Assembly (NCBI GenBank): GCA_028292485.1
Contig: JAQGMG010000036.1
Span: forward strand, 1 to 55,741
Direction: 5' to 3'
Source of the DNA: Rhodocyclales bacterium
Lineage (GTDB): Bacteria > Pseudomonadota > Gammaproteobacteria > Burkholderiales > Rhodocyclaceae
DNA: 55,741 bases
Made by a program: the position numbers and the translations under genes. Below, piece by piece: positions 1-9,055 of the stretch (position 1 is the first letter of the stretch; each line of letters opens with the position of its first letter). The notes below the pieces were generated by a model. The model did not search any database. It was not told the origin of the DNA and saw nothing but the letters and a program-made list of their open reading frames with translations.

Positions 1-127
1 CGTCGATGCCGACTTCGCATCGGAAACGGCCAGCCTGTCGCGTAACCAGATCCTGCAACAAGCCGGTACGGCCATGCTGGCGCAAGCCAACAGCTTGCCG
101 CAGCAGGTGTTGAGTCTGTTGCGTTAA
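1..127 (+). CDS. Flagellin, C-terminal end only (partial)
   Basis: The window opens inside a reading frame that translates as [16 protein letters not shown] and runs to a TAA at 125-127. This is the conserved C-terminal D0 helix of bacterial flagellin, ending in QQVLSLLR. It is almost identical to the end of the complete flagellin gene that follows ([16 protein letters not shown]...QQVLKLLQ), so the two are tandem paralogues. The 5' part lies outside the window. Flagellin is exported by the flagellar type III system and polymerises into the filament; the C-terminal helix packs in the filament core. Family assignment is firm; which copy is the major filament protein cannot be told. Confidence 0.93.
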   Translation, partial: VDADFASETASLSRNQILQQAGTAMLAQANSLPQQVLSLLR

Positions 128-167
128 GAACCGACACGCCTGCGGCAGCGCAGGCGATTTCGGTCAC

Positions 168-203
168 AAAAACCGCCCGCCGGGAAACCGGCGGGCGGTT
201 TTT
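168..203 (+). terminator. Rho-independent terminator of the upstream flagellin
   Basis: A 16-bp perfect stem (168-183 with 188-203) closes a GAAA loop and ends in a run of T. The A-rich left arm means it could also work in the opposite direction. It begins 41 bases after the first flagellin stop, so each flagellin gene is probably a separate transcript. Confidence 0.9.
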
Positions 204-244
204 CTTTCGGAACTTGCATACTTCTGGCCTCAGCTTTCAAGTCC

Positions 245-323
245 GTCATTCCCGCGAAAGCGGGAATCCACCTTTACGCTAGGCCTGTGCCATTGAGTGG
301 ATTCCCGCTTTCGCGGGAATGAC
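245..323. repeat. 79-bp inverted-repeat element, copy A
   Basis: Two outward palindromic arms of the form GTCATTCCCGCGAAAGCGGG face each other and flank a less conserved centre of about 27 bp. Each arm contains its own ATTCCCGC...GCGGGAAT dyad, so the whole element can fold in two ways. A same-length copy lies at 5316-5394 and a rearranged copy at 13665-13786. The core resembles the ATTCCC-N8-GGGAAT form of the Neisseria dRS3 repeat; that comparison is from memory. Confidence 0.88.
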
Positions 324-682
324 GTTGTGCTTTAGCGCATCGTCTTCTGAACACGCTTTTCATCACCAGCAACCTGCGGCAAAAAATGCCGTAGCGGCGA
401 AAGCTGTATGCAGTCCCGGCATATTTTTACGCGTCGCGGCCCTCAACAGGCACGCTGTACGCGGAACAGCGATACAAACCCCCTCCATTTCCATATCGCG
501 ACATAACTGGCCCGGTCTTTGCTGAATAGCGAGTGAGCCGGTCACGACACATGCTCAACAGAGCGTTGTGATCCAGCCCGACGAACATGATTTTGGCATA
601 AATGACAAAGTCATTTGCATAAGCAGCCTTGCCAAGGTTTCGTCGGAATCACTTGTTACAGCATTCATGGAGGAATGTAACC
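324..682. other. Intergenic leader upstream of flagellin
   Basis: No convincing gene is seen in this 359-bp stretch. It holds a perfect dyad AAATGAC-AAA-GTCATTT at 600-616 and a ribosome-binding site, GGAGG, about 9 bases before the flagellin ATG. I looked for a sigma-28 promoter like the one in front of motA and found only a poor match beginning TAAATGAC at 599. The dyad may be an operator, or may form a 5' UTR hairpin if transcription starts further upstream. Confidence 0.45.
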
Positions 683-1510
683 ATGGCATTAACCATCAAC
701 ACCAACGTATCGTCGCTGAACGCTCAGCGTAACCTCAACACGTCGCAGGCGTCGTTGTCCACCTCGTTGCAACGGCTCTCATCGGGCTTGCGCATCAACA
801 GCGCCAAGGACGACGCAGCCGGCCTGGCGATTTCGGAACGGATCAACTCTCAAGTTCGCGGGTTCAATGTCGCCATCGGCAACGCGAATGACTCGATCTC
901 GCTGATGCAGGTCGCTGACGGTGGCGCCGCACAGATCTCGGACAATATGCAGCGTATGCGTGAGCTGGCCGTGCAGGCGGCCAACGGCACGCTCAACTCC
1001 GGCGACCGCGATAATCTGGCCGTGGAATTCAACGCGCTGTCACGTGAAGTCTCGCGTCTCGGTGAGTCCACCAAGTACAACAACGTCAATCTGCTCAACA
1101 GCGGCGCGACACTGACCTTCCAGGTCGGTGCCGGGACGACGACCAATGACCAGATCACGGTCAGTACCGTCGATTTGCGCGCCTCGACCTTGTCCCTGGA
1201 CTCCGGTTCGATCCAGATCTCGACCGCCGCCCTGGCGCTGGCCGCGATTACCAATCTGGACTCGGGTATCAACACGCTGACAACTGCACGGGCACGCTTC
1301 GGTGCGGCACTGAACCGCACACAAGCGGTGATCTCTTCGCTGCAGATTGCAGTGGAGAATCAATCGGCAGCTCGCGGACGGATCGTCGATGCGGACTTTG
1401 CCTCAGAAACCGCGACACTGTCGCGCTCACAGATCCTGCAGCAAGCCGGCACTGCCATGCTGGCTCAGGCCAACGCTTTGCCTCAGCAAGTGTTGAAACT
1501 GTTGCAGTAA
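683..1510 (+). CDS. fliC: Flagellin, complete, short type
   Basis: This 275-residue protein begins MALTINTNVSSLNAQRNL, the canonical flagellin N-terminal D0/D1 helix, and ends with the matching C-terminal helix ([20 protein letters not shown]). Between residues of about 145 and 190 there is only a short variable segment, so the exposed D2/D3 domains are almost absent; E. coli FliC is near 500 residues. The start at 683 is preferred over an in-frame ATG at 629 because GGAGG precedes it and the family starts exactly here. It is the second of two tandem flagellin genes and has its own terminator. Filament structural protein, exported by the flagellar apparatus. Confidence 0.95.
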   Translation: MALTINTNVSSLNAQRNLNTSQASLSTSLQRLSSGLRINSAKDDAAGLAISERINSQVRGFNVAIGNANDSISLMQVADGGAAQISDNMQRMRELAVQAANGTLNSGDRDNLAVEFNALSREVSRLGESTKYNNVNLLNSGATLTFQVGAGTTTNDQITVSTVDLRASTLSLDSGSIQISTAALALAAITNLDSGINTLTTARARFGAALNRTQAVISSLQIAVENQSAARGRIVDADFASETATLSRSQILQQAGTAMLAQANALPQQVLKLLQ

Positions 1511-1535
1511 GGCGATAGTCCTCCATCTATCGCCG

Positions 1536-1568
1536 CGCGGGCGTAGTCGCAAGACTATGCCCGCGTTT
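1536..1568 (+). terminator. Rho-independent terminator after flagellin
   Basis: A 13-bp stem with one G-T pair (1536-1548 with 1553-1565) closes a GCAA loop and is followed by TTT. A smaller hairpin, GCGATAG...CTATCGC (1512-1533), lies just before it. Together they isolate flagellin from the uronate genes. Confidence 0.8.
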
Positions 1569-1696
1569 CGTTTGTGCGAGAGCAGCCGCGCTGCGTGGCA
1601 CGATCATGGAATGCGCTCATGCGGGCCGCCCCGCATGGTCCTTCCGCGCGAGCGGGCGTATCCTTGAAGCTTTCGCAACGAAGTGGAGTTACAACG

Positions 1697-2752
1697 ATGA
1701 AAATGAGCTTTCGCTGGTACGGCGACAACGATCCCGTCAAGCTCGAATACATCCGTCAGATTCCCGGCATCCACAGCATCGTCTCTGCAATCTACGACGT
1801 ACCTGTTGGCGAAGTATGGCCGGTCGAGAAACTGCAGGCACTCAAAGCACGTATCGAATCGGTCGGGCTGAAATTCGACGTTGTCGAGAGCATTCCTGTG
1901 CATGAGGATATCAAGCAAGGCAAGCCGACACGCGATCGTCTGATCGCCAATTTCCAGCAAAACATCCGCAATTGCGCAGCGGTTGGTGTGAAGGTCATCT
2001 GCTACAACTTCATGCCTGTCTTCGACTGGACGCGTACCAGCGTTGCGACCGAGCTTCCCGATGGTTCGCTGACGCTTTCCTTCGATGCCAGCCTGGTGCA
2101 GGAGATCGACCCCGAGCAAGGCATCGCCCTGCCCGGCTGGGACGCCAGCTACAAGCCGGACGAGCTCAAAAAGGTACTTGCCGAGTACAAGGACATTGGC
2201 GAAGACCAGCTCTGGGCAAACCTCGAATACTTCCTCAAGGCCATGATCCCGGTTGCAGAAGAAGCAGGCGTGCGCATGGGCATGCATCCCGACGATCCAC
2301 CACGTCCGATCTTCGGCTTGCCGCGTATCGTCAAGAATCGTGATGACCTGATGCGCCTCGTGAAGATCGTCGACTCGCCAGCCAACGGCATCACGCTGTG
2401 CTCCGGTTCGCTCGGCGCCGATCTGTGCAACAACATCGAGTCACTGGTGCACGAATTCGGCGGCATGGGACGTATCCCCTTCGGTCATTTGCGCAATGTC
2501 GCCGTAGAGGAAGACGGCACCTTCTACGAGTCGGCCCATCTTTCCTGCGAAGGCTCGCTTGACATGGCGCGTATCCTGAAGGCATATCACGATGTCGATT
2601 TCGACGGCTATGTGCGCCCCGACCACGGCCGCATGATCTGGGGCGAAACCGGCAAGCCCGGTTATGGCCTGTACGATCGCGCTCTCGGCGTGGTGTATCT
2701 GAACGGCTTGTGGGAAGCCATTACCAAATTCGTACCTGCCGAGCACGCATAG
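1697..2752 (+). CDS. uxuA: Mannonate dehydratase
   Basis: The product (351 aa from this start) begins [20 protein letters not shown], matching the UxuA N terminus. It dehydrates D-mannonate to 2-keto-3-deoxy-D-gluconate in the glucuronate branch. The family's metal-binding and active-site stretches are visible, for example [30 protein letters not shown] and [13 protein letters not shown], in which His, Cys and Asp coordinate the divalent metal. The frame is open 41 codons further upstream to 1574, but the family alignment and a GGAG 10 bases upstream favour 1697. It is followed by an SDR oxidoreductase and glucuronate isomerase on the same strand, which together give glucuronate to KDG. KDG kinase and aldolase are not in the window. 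Confidence 0.95.
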   Translation: MKMSFRWYGDNDPVKLEYIRQIPGIHSIVSAIYDVPVGEVWPVEKLQALKARIESVGLKFDVVESIPVHEDIKQGKPTRDRLIANFQQNIRNCAAVGVKVICYNFMPVFDWTRTSVATELPDGSLTLSFDASLVQEIDPEQGIALPGWDASYKPDELKKVLAEYKDIGEDQLWANLEYFLKAMIPVAEEAGVRMGMHPDDPPRPIFGLPRIVKNRDDLMRLVKIVDSPANGITLCSGSLGADLCNNIESLVHEFGGMGRIPFGHLRNVAVEEDGTFYESAHLSCEGSLDMARILKAYHDVDFDGYVRPDHGRMIWGETGKPGYGLYDRALGVVYLNGLWEAITKFVPAEHA

Positions 2753-2770
2753 CTTTCAGACTATCTCGCC

Positions 2771-2801
2771 AGAACACCTTGCCGGCAAAGCAAAGTGTTC
2801 T
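2771..2801 (+). other. Imperfect hairpin between uxuA and the SDR gene
   Basis: The arms AGAACAC (2771-2777) and GTGTTCT (2795-2801) are complementary, with a weaker inner extension and a loop of about 12 bases. No T-run follows, so it is not an obvious terminator. It could be a leaky mRNA stem or an operator for a dimeric regulator. Confidence 0.35.
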
Positions 2802-2871
2802 GCGCGTCAGAAACACGACCAACACACTCTGACTGGCTCTTTAATCACGCTCTTACAATCAAGGATTCTGC

Positions 2872-3738
2872 ATGACCGCTCACACACCGCTTCCGTTTGA
2901 TATCGATTTGAAGAACAAGGTGGCCGTCGTCACGGGTGGCGCCGGCGTGCTCGGGGCTGCGATGTGCCGTGCGTTGGCACAGTGTGGTGCCAAGGTTGTC
3001 ATCATTGGCCGTGATCTGGCCAAGGCCGAGCGGCTTGCAGAATCCATCAACGAGACCGGCGGCTTTGCCCAGGGCATGTCCTGCAACGTGCTCGACCGCG
3101 ACGCGCTTATCAATGCGGCCGAGCATATCGCCAGCACGCTGGGGCCTTGCGACATCCTTATCAATGGCGCCGGCGGCAATCATCCCAAGGGCATAACCGG
3201 GCAAGAGTATTTCGACGCCGAGACGGCCGGTAAAGATGCCTCGCAAACCAGCTTCTTCGATCTCGACACGGAGGGCTTCAAATTCGTCTTCGACCTGAAC
3301 CTGATGGGCACCCTTCTGCCCAGTCAGGTGTTTGCCAAACAAATGCTTGGCCGCCCCGGTTGCAGCATCATCAACATCTCTTCGATGAGCGCGTTCCGGC
3401 CCCTTACCAAGGTCGCGGCATATAGCGGCGCCAAGGCAGCTGTCAGCAATTTCACGCAGTGGCTGGCCGTCCACTTGGGGCAATCGGGCATCCGCGTGAA
3501 TGCCATCGCGCCCGGATTCTTCATCACCGAACAGAATCAGAAACTCATGCTGCAGGAAGACGGCAGCTTTACGCCGCGCGCCCAGAAGGTCATTGCCCAA
3601 ACCCCCATGCGTCGCTTCGGCGATGCATCCGAACTGATTGGCGCCCTGCTCTGGCTGGCCGAGCCGAAAGCATCCGGTTTCGTGACTGGCTCCATCATTG
3701 CCGTCGATGGCGGCTTCTCCGCCTATGCCGGGGTTTGA
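2872..3738 (+). CDS. uxuB: SDR-family D-mannonate oxidoreductase (fructuronate reductase)
   Basis: A 288-residue classical short-chain dehydrogenase. The nucleotide-binding motif TGGAGVLG lies at residues 21-28, NGAGG follows at about residue 100, and the catalytic Tyr and Lys of YSGAK are at about 184 and 188, with the Ser-rich strand INISSMS before them. The long insert after the NGAGGNHP segment is typical of the Bacillus-type UxuB (YjmF) subgroup rather than the E. coli long-chain enzyme. Placed between mannonate dehydratase and glucuronate isomerase, it most likely reduces D-fructuronate to D-mannonate with NAD(P)H. AAGGA precedes the ATG. The substrate is inferred from context; a related sugar-acid dehydrogenase is the alternative. 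Confidence 0.85.
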   Translation: MTAHTPLPFDIDLKNKVAVVTGGAGVLGAAMCRALAQCGAKVVIIGRDLAKAERLAESINETGGFAQGMSCNVLDRDALINAAEHIASTLGPCDILINGAGGNHPKGITGQEYFDAETAGKDASQTSFFDLDTEGFKFVFDLNLMGTLLPSQVFAKQMLGRPGCSIINISSMSAFRPLTKVAAYSGAKAAVSNFTQWLAVHLGQSGIRVNAIAPGFFITEQNQKLMLQEDGSFTPRAQKVIAQTPMRRFGDASELIGALLWLAEPKASGFVTGSIIAVDGGFSAYAGV

Positions 3739-3765
3739 GGCCAAAACCGCACTTGAAGTAAAAAG

Positions 3766-3807
3766 TTGTCAGACAGCATTATGAAAAATGCGCTGTTTTG
3801 CTACAAT
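3766..3807 (+). promoter_or_regulatory. Putative uxaC promoter with GntR-like dyad
   Basis: A good -10 hexamer TACAAT (3802-3807) sits 17 bp after a weak -35 TTATGA (3779-3784). Just upstream is TTGTCAGACA (3766-3775), containing the dyad TGTC-A-GACA, which resembles operators bound by FadR-type GntR repressors; UxuR and ExuR, which control uronate genes, belong to that group. No regulator gene is seen nearby, so the link is an inference. Confidence 0.45.
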
Positions 3808-3842
3808 TAGCCTGACATCAACGCAAGAGCCCGGAGACTTTT

Positions 3843-5249
<1,407 letters not shown>

Positions 5250-5315
5250 TTCGCCAGGCAAGAAAAGGGATTGCACGGCAAGACACGTTTGAGAATTCGA
5301 TTCTGCCAAAGACGC

Positions 5316-5394
5316 GTCATTCCCGCGAAAGCGGGAATCCACTTCTAAGTGAGGTCGGTGCCACCGAGTGGATTCCCGCTTTCGCGGGAAGGAC
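5316..5394. repeat. 79-bp inverted-repeat element, copy B
   Basis: This has the same length and arms as copy A (GTCATTCCCGCGAAAGCGGG facing its inverse), with one substitution in the right arm and a diverged centre. It sits between the convergent uxaC and motB genes, 40 bases from the shared terminator. The short sequence AGTATGTAATTCC follows it here and also follows copy C. Confidence 0.88.
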
Positions 5395-5435
5395 GAAAAT
5401 TAGGGCTTAGCAAGTCAAGTATGTAATTCCCCAAG

Positions 5436-5474
5436 AAAAGGCCCCGCATGCTTGCTGCATGCAGGGCTTTTTTT
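5436..5474. terminator. Bidirectional terminator between uxaC and motB
   Basis: The stem AAAAGGCCC-GCATGC pairs with GCATGC-GGGCTTTTT around a short TTGCT loop. It is A-rich on one side and T-rich on the other, so it can end uxaC on the plus strand and motB on the minus strand. Confidence 0.88.
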
Positions 5475-5502
5475 GTTAACTGCGATCTTCTCTGTCGGCA
5501 AG

Positions 5503-6699
5503 CTAGTTCGACGACCGGACCGGCTTCGGCGGCAGATTTCCAATAGGTGGCAGTATGATGCGCCCCACCGTTTGTGGCGGTGGCGGTTGAGAAGCGGACG
5601 ATGCGGGCTGCGGCGCCGGTGTCACAGACGAGCGGGGCGCGGGCACTGGTGACGAAGGCACTGACGACGGCGACGGCGACGGCAATGGCCGCCTTATGGG
5701 CGCAGACAAGATCGGATCGGTAATGCCGATTTCATCAATCTGCTGGCCTTCGCGCAGGATGTTTTCTTCTGCCCGACGATTGAGCACCACGATACTGATG
5801 CGACGATTGGCCGCACTGAACGGATCGCTCTTGTCCAGCGGCAAGATCGAAGCCTGCCCCAGCACACGCAACACCTTGTCCTTATCCAGACCACCGACGA
5901 TCAGCTCACGCCGGCACGCATTGGCGCGGTTCGCGGAAAGCTCCCAGTTCGAAAACCCCGCCGCGTTGCCGACGTACTGCGCAGCATCGGTGTGCCCCGA
6001 TATGCTGAGGCGGCTGCCGAAGCGATTGAGCTCCTGGCCAAGAGTACGCAAGATGACTCGCGAATAGGGCTTCAAATCCGCGCTGGCATTGTCGAACATC
6101 GGGCGATTCTGCTCGTCGATGATCTGCACGCGCAAACCATCCGGTGTCATATCCAGCAGTAACTGCTTCTTGAACTGCCGCAAGTCCGAGCTTGCCTCGA
6201 TCATGGCCTCGATACGGCCCTTGAGCTCCTGCAGGCGACCACGCTCGGCTTTCTCTCCCTCGCGCTTGTCATTCTCGTGATTCTGTTCGGCAACGCCCTT
6301 GTTCTGGCCCTGGTCCTTTTCGAATTTCGTATTCTCTTTTTGCTGCTGTTCGGGCGGCGTGACGATGACTTTGGACATCATCCGCTTCTCCTTGAAATCG
6401 CTGCGTGCCGTATCGCCAACGGTCTTGGTGAGATCCGTGCCGCCCCCCTCGATAGGCGATGAAGAAGCACCTGTGCCGCGCCCACCGTTGAGGGAAAGTT
6501 TCAGGGGACTCTGGAAATAATCTGCAATACCTTTGAGATCGCCCGCTGCCGTGGAGCCCAATAGCCACATCAACAGAAAGAACGCCATCATTGCCGTCAC
6601 GAAGTCGGCATAAGCGATCTTCCAGGCACCACCATGCGCACCGCCGCCACCCTTCTTGATGCGCTTTATGACGATTGGTTGCTGGTTGCTATCGGCCAT
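5503..6699 (-). CDS. motB: Flagellar motor stator protein MotB
   Basis: A 398-residue stator B subunit. The single TM helix (about residues 28-48) contains YADFVTAMMAFF with the proton-binding Asp at position 32, as in E. coli. A charged linker rich in K, E and Q (about 110-160) leads to the OmpA-like peptidoglycan-binding domain with ISGHTDA and WELSANRA. The C-terminal 50 residues are a Pro/Ser/Ala-rich tail, longer than in E. coli MotB (308 aa). MotB anchors the proton channel to the cell wall and works with MotA, encoded 67 bases upstream in the same operon. Confidence 0.96.
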   Translation of the reverse strand: MADSNQQPIVIKRIKKGGGGAHGGAWKIAYADFVTAMMAFFLLMWLLGSTAAGDLKGIADYFQSPLKLSLNGGRGTGASSSPIEGGGTDLTKTVGDTARSDFKEKRMMSKVIVTPPEQQQKENTKFEKDQGQNKGVAEQNHENDKREGEKAERGRLQELKGRIEAMIEASSDLRQFKKQLLLDMTPDGLRVQIIDEQNRPMFDNASADLKPYSRVILRTLGQELNRFGSRLSISGHTDAAQYVGNAAGFSNWELSANRANACRRELIVGGLDKDKVLRVLGQASILPLDKSDPFSAANRRISIVVLNRRAEENILREGQQIDEIGITDPILSAPIRRPLPSPSPSSVPSSPVPAPRSSVTPAPQPASSASQPPPPQTVGRIILPPIGNLPPKPVRSSN

Positions 6700-6766
6700 G
6701 GTCTAGGAGAATTGGCAATGCACGAGTGAGAAGAGAATCACGCCGTCGAACCTTGTGCAGGTTCGA

Positions 6767-7624
6767 TCACTTGCCCTTGCGGGCCTTGATCTCATCTTCC
6801 AGCTCCTTGAAGCTGGGCCGGTCGCCCGAGTACAGCACCTTGCGTCCGAACTCCACGGCCACCTGCGGCGCGTAGCCATTCATGCTGGCGAGGAGCACGA
6901 CTTTCATGCATTGATACAGCTTGCCGTCTTCTTCGCAAATCTGCTCCAGCTGGCTGGCTACAGGCGAAACGAAGCCATAGGAAATCAGGATACCGAGGAA
7001 GGTCCCGACCAGCGCCCCGCCAATCATCTTGCCGAGAACAGCAGGTGGCTCACCCACCGAGCCCATCACGTTGACTACGCCCATCACCGCCACAACAATA
7101 CCGAAGGCCGGCGTCGCATCGCCGAGCTTGGCGATGATGTGTGGCGCCTGATGCGCTTCGTTGTGATGCGTCTCGATCTCGACGTCCATCAGGTTCTCAA
7201 GCTCGAAAGCATTGAGATTGCCGCCGACCATCATCCGCAGATAATCGGTCAGGAATTCCATGGCGTGGTGGTCGTGCAGAAATTTGGGGTATTTCGAAAG
7301 GATCGTGCTGGTCTCGGGGTTCTCGATATCGTTTTCGATCGACATCAGACCCTCTTTGCGTACCTTGGCCAGTATCTCGAAAAGCATGGCCAACAAGTCG
7401 ACGTAGAGCGCCTTGTTCTTGCCAGAGCCCTTGAATACTTTTGGCAGCGCTCCCAGGGTTGCCTTGATCGCCTTCGGCCCGTTGCCGGCGACAAACCCCC
7501 CGATGGTCAGCCCGGCAATCGCGACGTATTCAGCGGGCACCCACAACGCAGCCAGGCTGCCATGGATGGAATAGGTGCCCAATGCGGCCGCGAGAATGAC
7601 AACGTAGCCAATAATCAGAAACAT
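6767..7624 (-). CDS. motA: Flagellar motor stator protein MotA
   Basis: A 285-residue, four-TM stator A subunit. The N terminus MFLIIGYVVILAAALGTY starts TM1. The cytoplasmic loop carries the charged segment that touches FliG, with RKEGLMSIE in its early part. TM3 contains the conserved proline in GDATPAFGIV and TM4 the one in YGFVSPVASQ. MotA and MotB form the proton-driven torque generator. A GGAG lies before the ATG, and a near-consensus sigma-28 promoter lies 60-87 bases upstream, so motAB is expected to be a late flagellar operon. Confidence 0.96.
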   Translation of the reverse strand: MFLIIGYVVILAAALGTYSIHGSLAALWVPAEYVAIAGLTIGGFVAGNGPKAIKATLGALPKVFKGSGKNKALYVDLLAMLFEILAKVRKEGLMSIENDIENPETSTILSKYPKFLHDHHAMEFLTDYLRMMVGGNLNAFELENLMDVEIETHHNEAHQAPHIIAKLGDATPAFGIVVAVMGVVNVMGSVGEPPAVLGKMIGGALVGTFLGILISYGFVSPVASQLEQICEEDGKLYQCMKVVLLASMNGYAPQVAVEFGRKVLYSGDRPSFKELEDEIKARKGK

Positions 7625-7683
7625 CTTTTTCGACTCCGCAGCGAGTGCTCAGTACCCGGGAAACATGACCCTGCCCCTGTTGG

Positions 7684-7710
7684 GTATCGGCACCGCCGCT
7701 GCAAACTTAA
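7684..7710 (-). promoter_or_regulatory. Sigma-28 (FliA) promoter of motAB
   Basis: Read on the minus strand this is TTAAGTTT, 11 bases, then GCCGATAC. The E. coli FliA consensus is TAAAGTTT-N11-GCCGATAA, so 14 of 16 positions match and the spacing is exact. It lies 60 bases before motA and downstream of the flhDC terminator. Confidence 0.87.
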
Positions 7711-7745
7711 GAAACGCGGCTATACGACATCGCTCAACAAGCGGC

Positions 7746-7773
7746 AAAAAAAAACCGCCAGGGGAACTGGCGG
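7746..7773 (-). terminator. Terminator of flhDC
   Basis: On the minus strand the stem CCGCCAG/CTGGCGG with a five-base loop is followed by nine T residues, a textbook intrinsic terminator. It ends the flhDC transcript before motA. A second stem, CTCCTTGC/GCAAGGAG (7780-7798), lies closer to flhC. Confidence 0.92.
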
Positions 7774-7849
7774 CATTAACTCCTTGCAACGCAAGGAGGA
7801 GGTCAGACAGGAGAGAGAGAAACGACTACTACTTACTTCACTACCGTCA

Positions 7850-8413
7850 TCAGACGGCAATCTTCAATAACTCTTCGGCTTCGGCAGCACGCACTGAAGC
7901 ACGCTTGCCCTTGCCGGCGCGTGCCGGGATATGGCACAGACCACAGACGTAACCCTGAGTCGGGTCATAGGCATGAGCCACGAAACCGCCCGTGCATTTC
8001 GTGCAGCAGGCAAGTTGCAGCATCTTCGCGTCGAAGAAGCGCACCAGCGTCCAGGCGCGGGTCAGGCTCAGCACCTGGTCCAGATCATTGGCGACGACAT
8101 GGTCGCGATACATGCGGAATGCTTTCAACGTTGCATCCAGACCATGCAGCTTGGTGTTCTTGTTGATGAAGCCGCGGAAGGACATGAACAGCGATGCATG
8201 CACATTCTGTTGCCACGGGATGAACCAGTCCGTGGAGAAAGGCAGCATGCCCTTCGGTGGCGATTCACCGCGGATTTCCTTGTACAGCTTGAGCAAGCGC
8301 TCACGCGACAAACCCGTTTCGGATTCGAGCATCTGCATGCGCGCTCCGAGTTCGATCATATCCATTGCCAGCTGTGTTTCGCGAGCATCCTGAACGAGGC
8401 TTTTCATACGCAT
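7850..8413 (-). CDS. flhC: Flagellar master transcriptional activator FlhC
   Basis: A 187-residue FlhC. Family blocks include LGARMQMLESETGLSRERLL, SPPKGMLPFSTDWF and WQQNVHASLF, and the zinc site is CTKC followed by CGLC, four cysteines as in the E. coli FlhC structure. FlhC with FlhD forms the FlhD4C2 complex, which activates class 2 flagellar promoters. The frame is open to 8533 (inside flhD), but family alignment and GAGG six bases upstream place the start at 8413, ten bases after the flhD stop. An alternative ATG is at 8407. Confidence 0.95.
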   Translation of the reverse strand: MRMKSLVQDARETQLAMDMIELGARMQMLESETGLSRERLLKLYKEIRGESPPKGMLPFSTDWFIPWQQNVHASLFMSFRGFINKNTKLHGLDATLKAFRMYRDHVVANDLDQVLSLTRAWTLVRFFDAKMLQLACCTKCTGGFVAHAYDPTQGYVCGLCHIPARAGKGKRASVRAAEAEELLKIAV

Positions 8414-8423
8414 GTCGATGTCC

Positions 8424-8741
8424 TCAGGCGATGTGGCCAACTGGCGTTGCAGCTGCCAGGATGGTGGCGTGGATGCGGGCAGCCTGATTGTCGCGGTCAT
8501 GATTCGACAAGAGGTTGAGCAGAAGGGTGTCATCGAAACGGAACTGGCAGATCAACATGTCACCCGCCGCCATGCGCAGGATCTGACCCGGCGACAGCTT
8601 GCTGATCATGTCGGCAACATCTTCGCCTACACCCAGCTTCAACATTGCTGCTTCGCGATCCGCGTTCAGCATTTGTTGCGCCAACATGAGATAGGCGAGA
8701 TTCAATTCCTTGATCTCGTGGTTGATGTTCGTTGTAGTCAT
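8424..8741 (-). CDS. flhD: Flagellar master transcriptional activator FlhD
   Basis: A 105-residue FlhD with the helical core IKELNLAYLMLAQQML and the region LGVGEDVADMISKLSPGQIL. It is the partner of FlhC and is translated just before it. The gene pair heads the flagellar cascade; the stator operon it indirectly controls lies directly downstream. The mapped upstream region carries a palindromic repeat but no promoter I can call with certainty. Confidence 0.95.
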   Translation of the reverse strand: MTTTNINHEIKELNLAYLMLAQQMLNADREAAMLKLGVGEDVADMISKLSPGQILRMAAGDMLICQFRFDDTLLLNLLSNHDRDNQAARIHATILAAATPVGHIA

Positions 8742-9055
8742 TTTCGACCCCTCTGCTAATCCAGCGGCGTAAAGGTGTTACGCCATGGAGTGCATTGTTC
8801 CCCTAAGGGCAACGATATCCAATCAGGGTCAAGCGGAAAATCATGTAGCAAGGCGAGGACAACCCTTTGTAGGAGCTTGTCCTACAAGGGTTATCCCCGC
8901 CCTGTATTCGAGAAGAAAGGACGATGCTTTTCACATGTCTGACCAAACAACGACGGGAAAGCATCTGCGCTTTAGAAAAAAAGTGAAATTTCTTGCAAGC
9001 CTTTGATTTGTTTAAATTTAATGCGTTCTCGCAGGTGTCAGCTTCAAGGCAGTTT
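8742..9055. other. Intergenic region upstream of flhDC
   Basis: This stretch of 314 bp lies between flhD and the HDOD-REC-GGDEF gene, both on the minus strand. Apart from the hairpin repeat at 8861-8892 it contains an A/T-rich block (8971-9020) including a TTTAAATTTAA motif, where the flhDC promoter and regulator sites would be expected. No open gene is supported. Confidence 0.4.
8861..8892. repeat. REP-like palindrome upstream of flhDC
   Basis: The arms AACCCTTTGTAGGA and TCCTACAAGGGTT are complementary except for one bulge, around the loop GCTTG. The TGTAGGAGCTTGTCCTACA form looks like a repetitive extragenic palindrome of the kind scattered in many proteobacterial genomes. Only one copy is present here. 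Confidence 0.6.

Noticed and set aside
589-622. Sigma-54 promoter upstream of flagellin (TGGCA and TTGCAT present)
   Set aside because: The GG and GC doublets are 22 bases apart instead of the required 10, so the geometry is wrong.
6755-7870. Long plus-strand open frame (371 codons) opposite motA
   Set aside because: It is the high-GC antisense shadow of motA; composition is rich in His, Arg and Gln with no motif.
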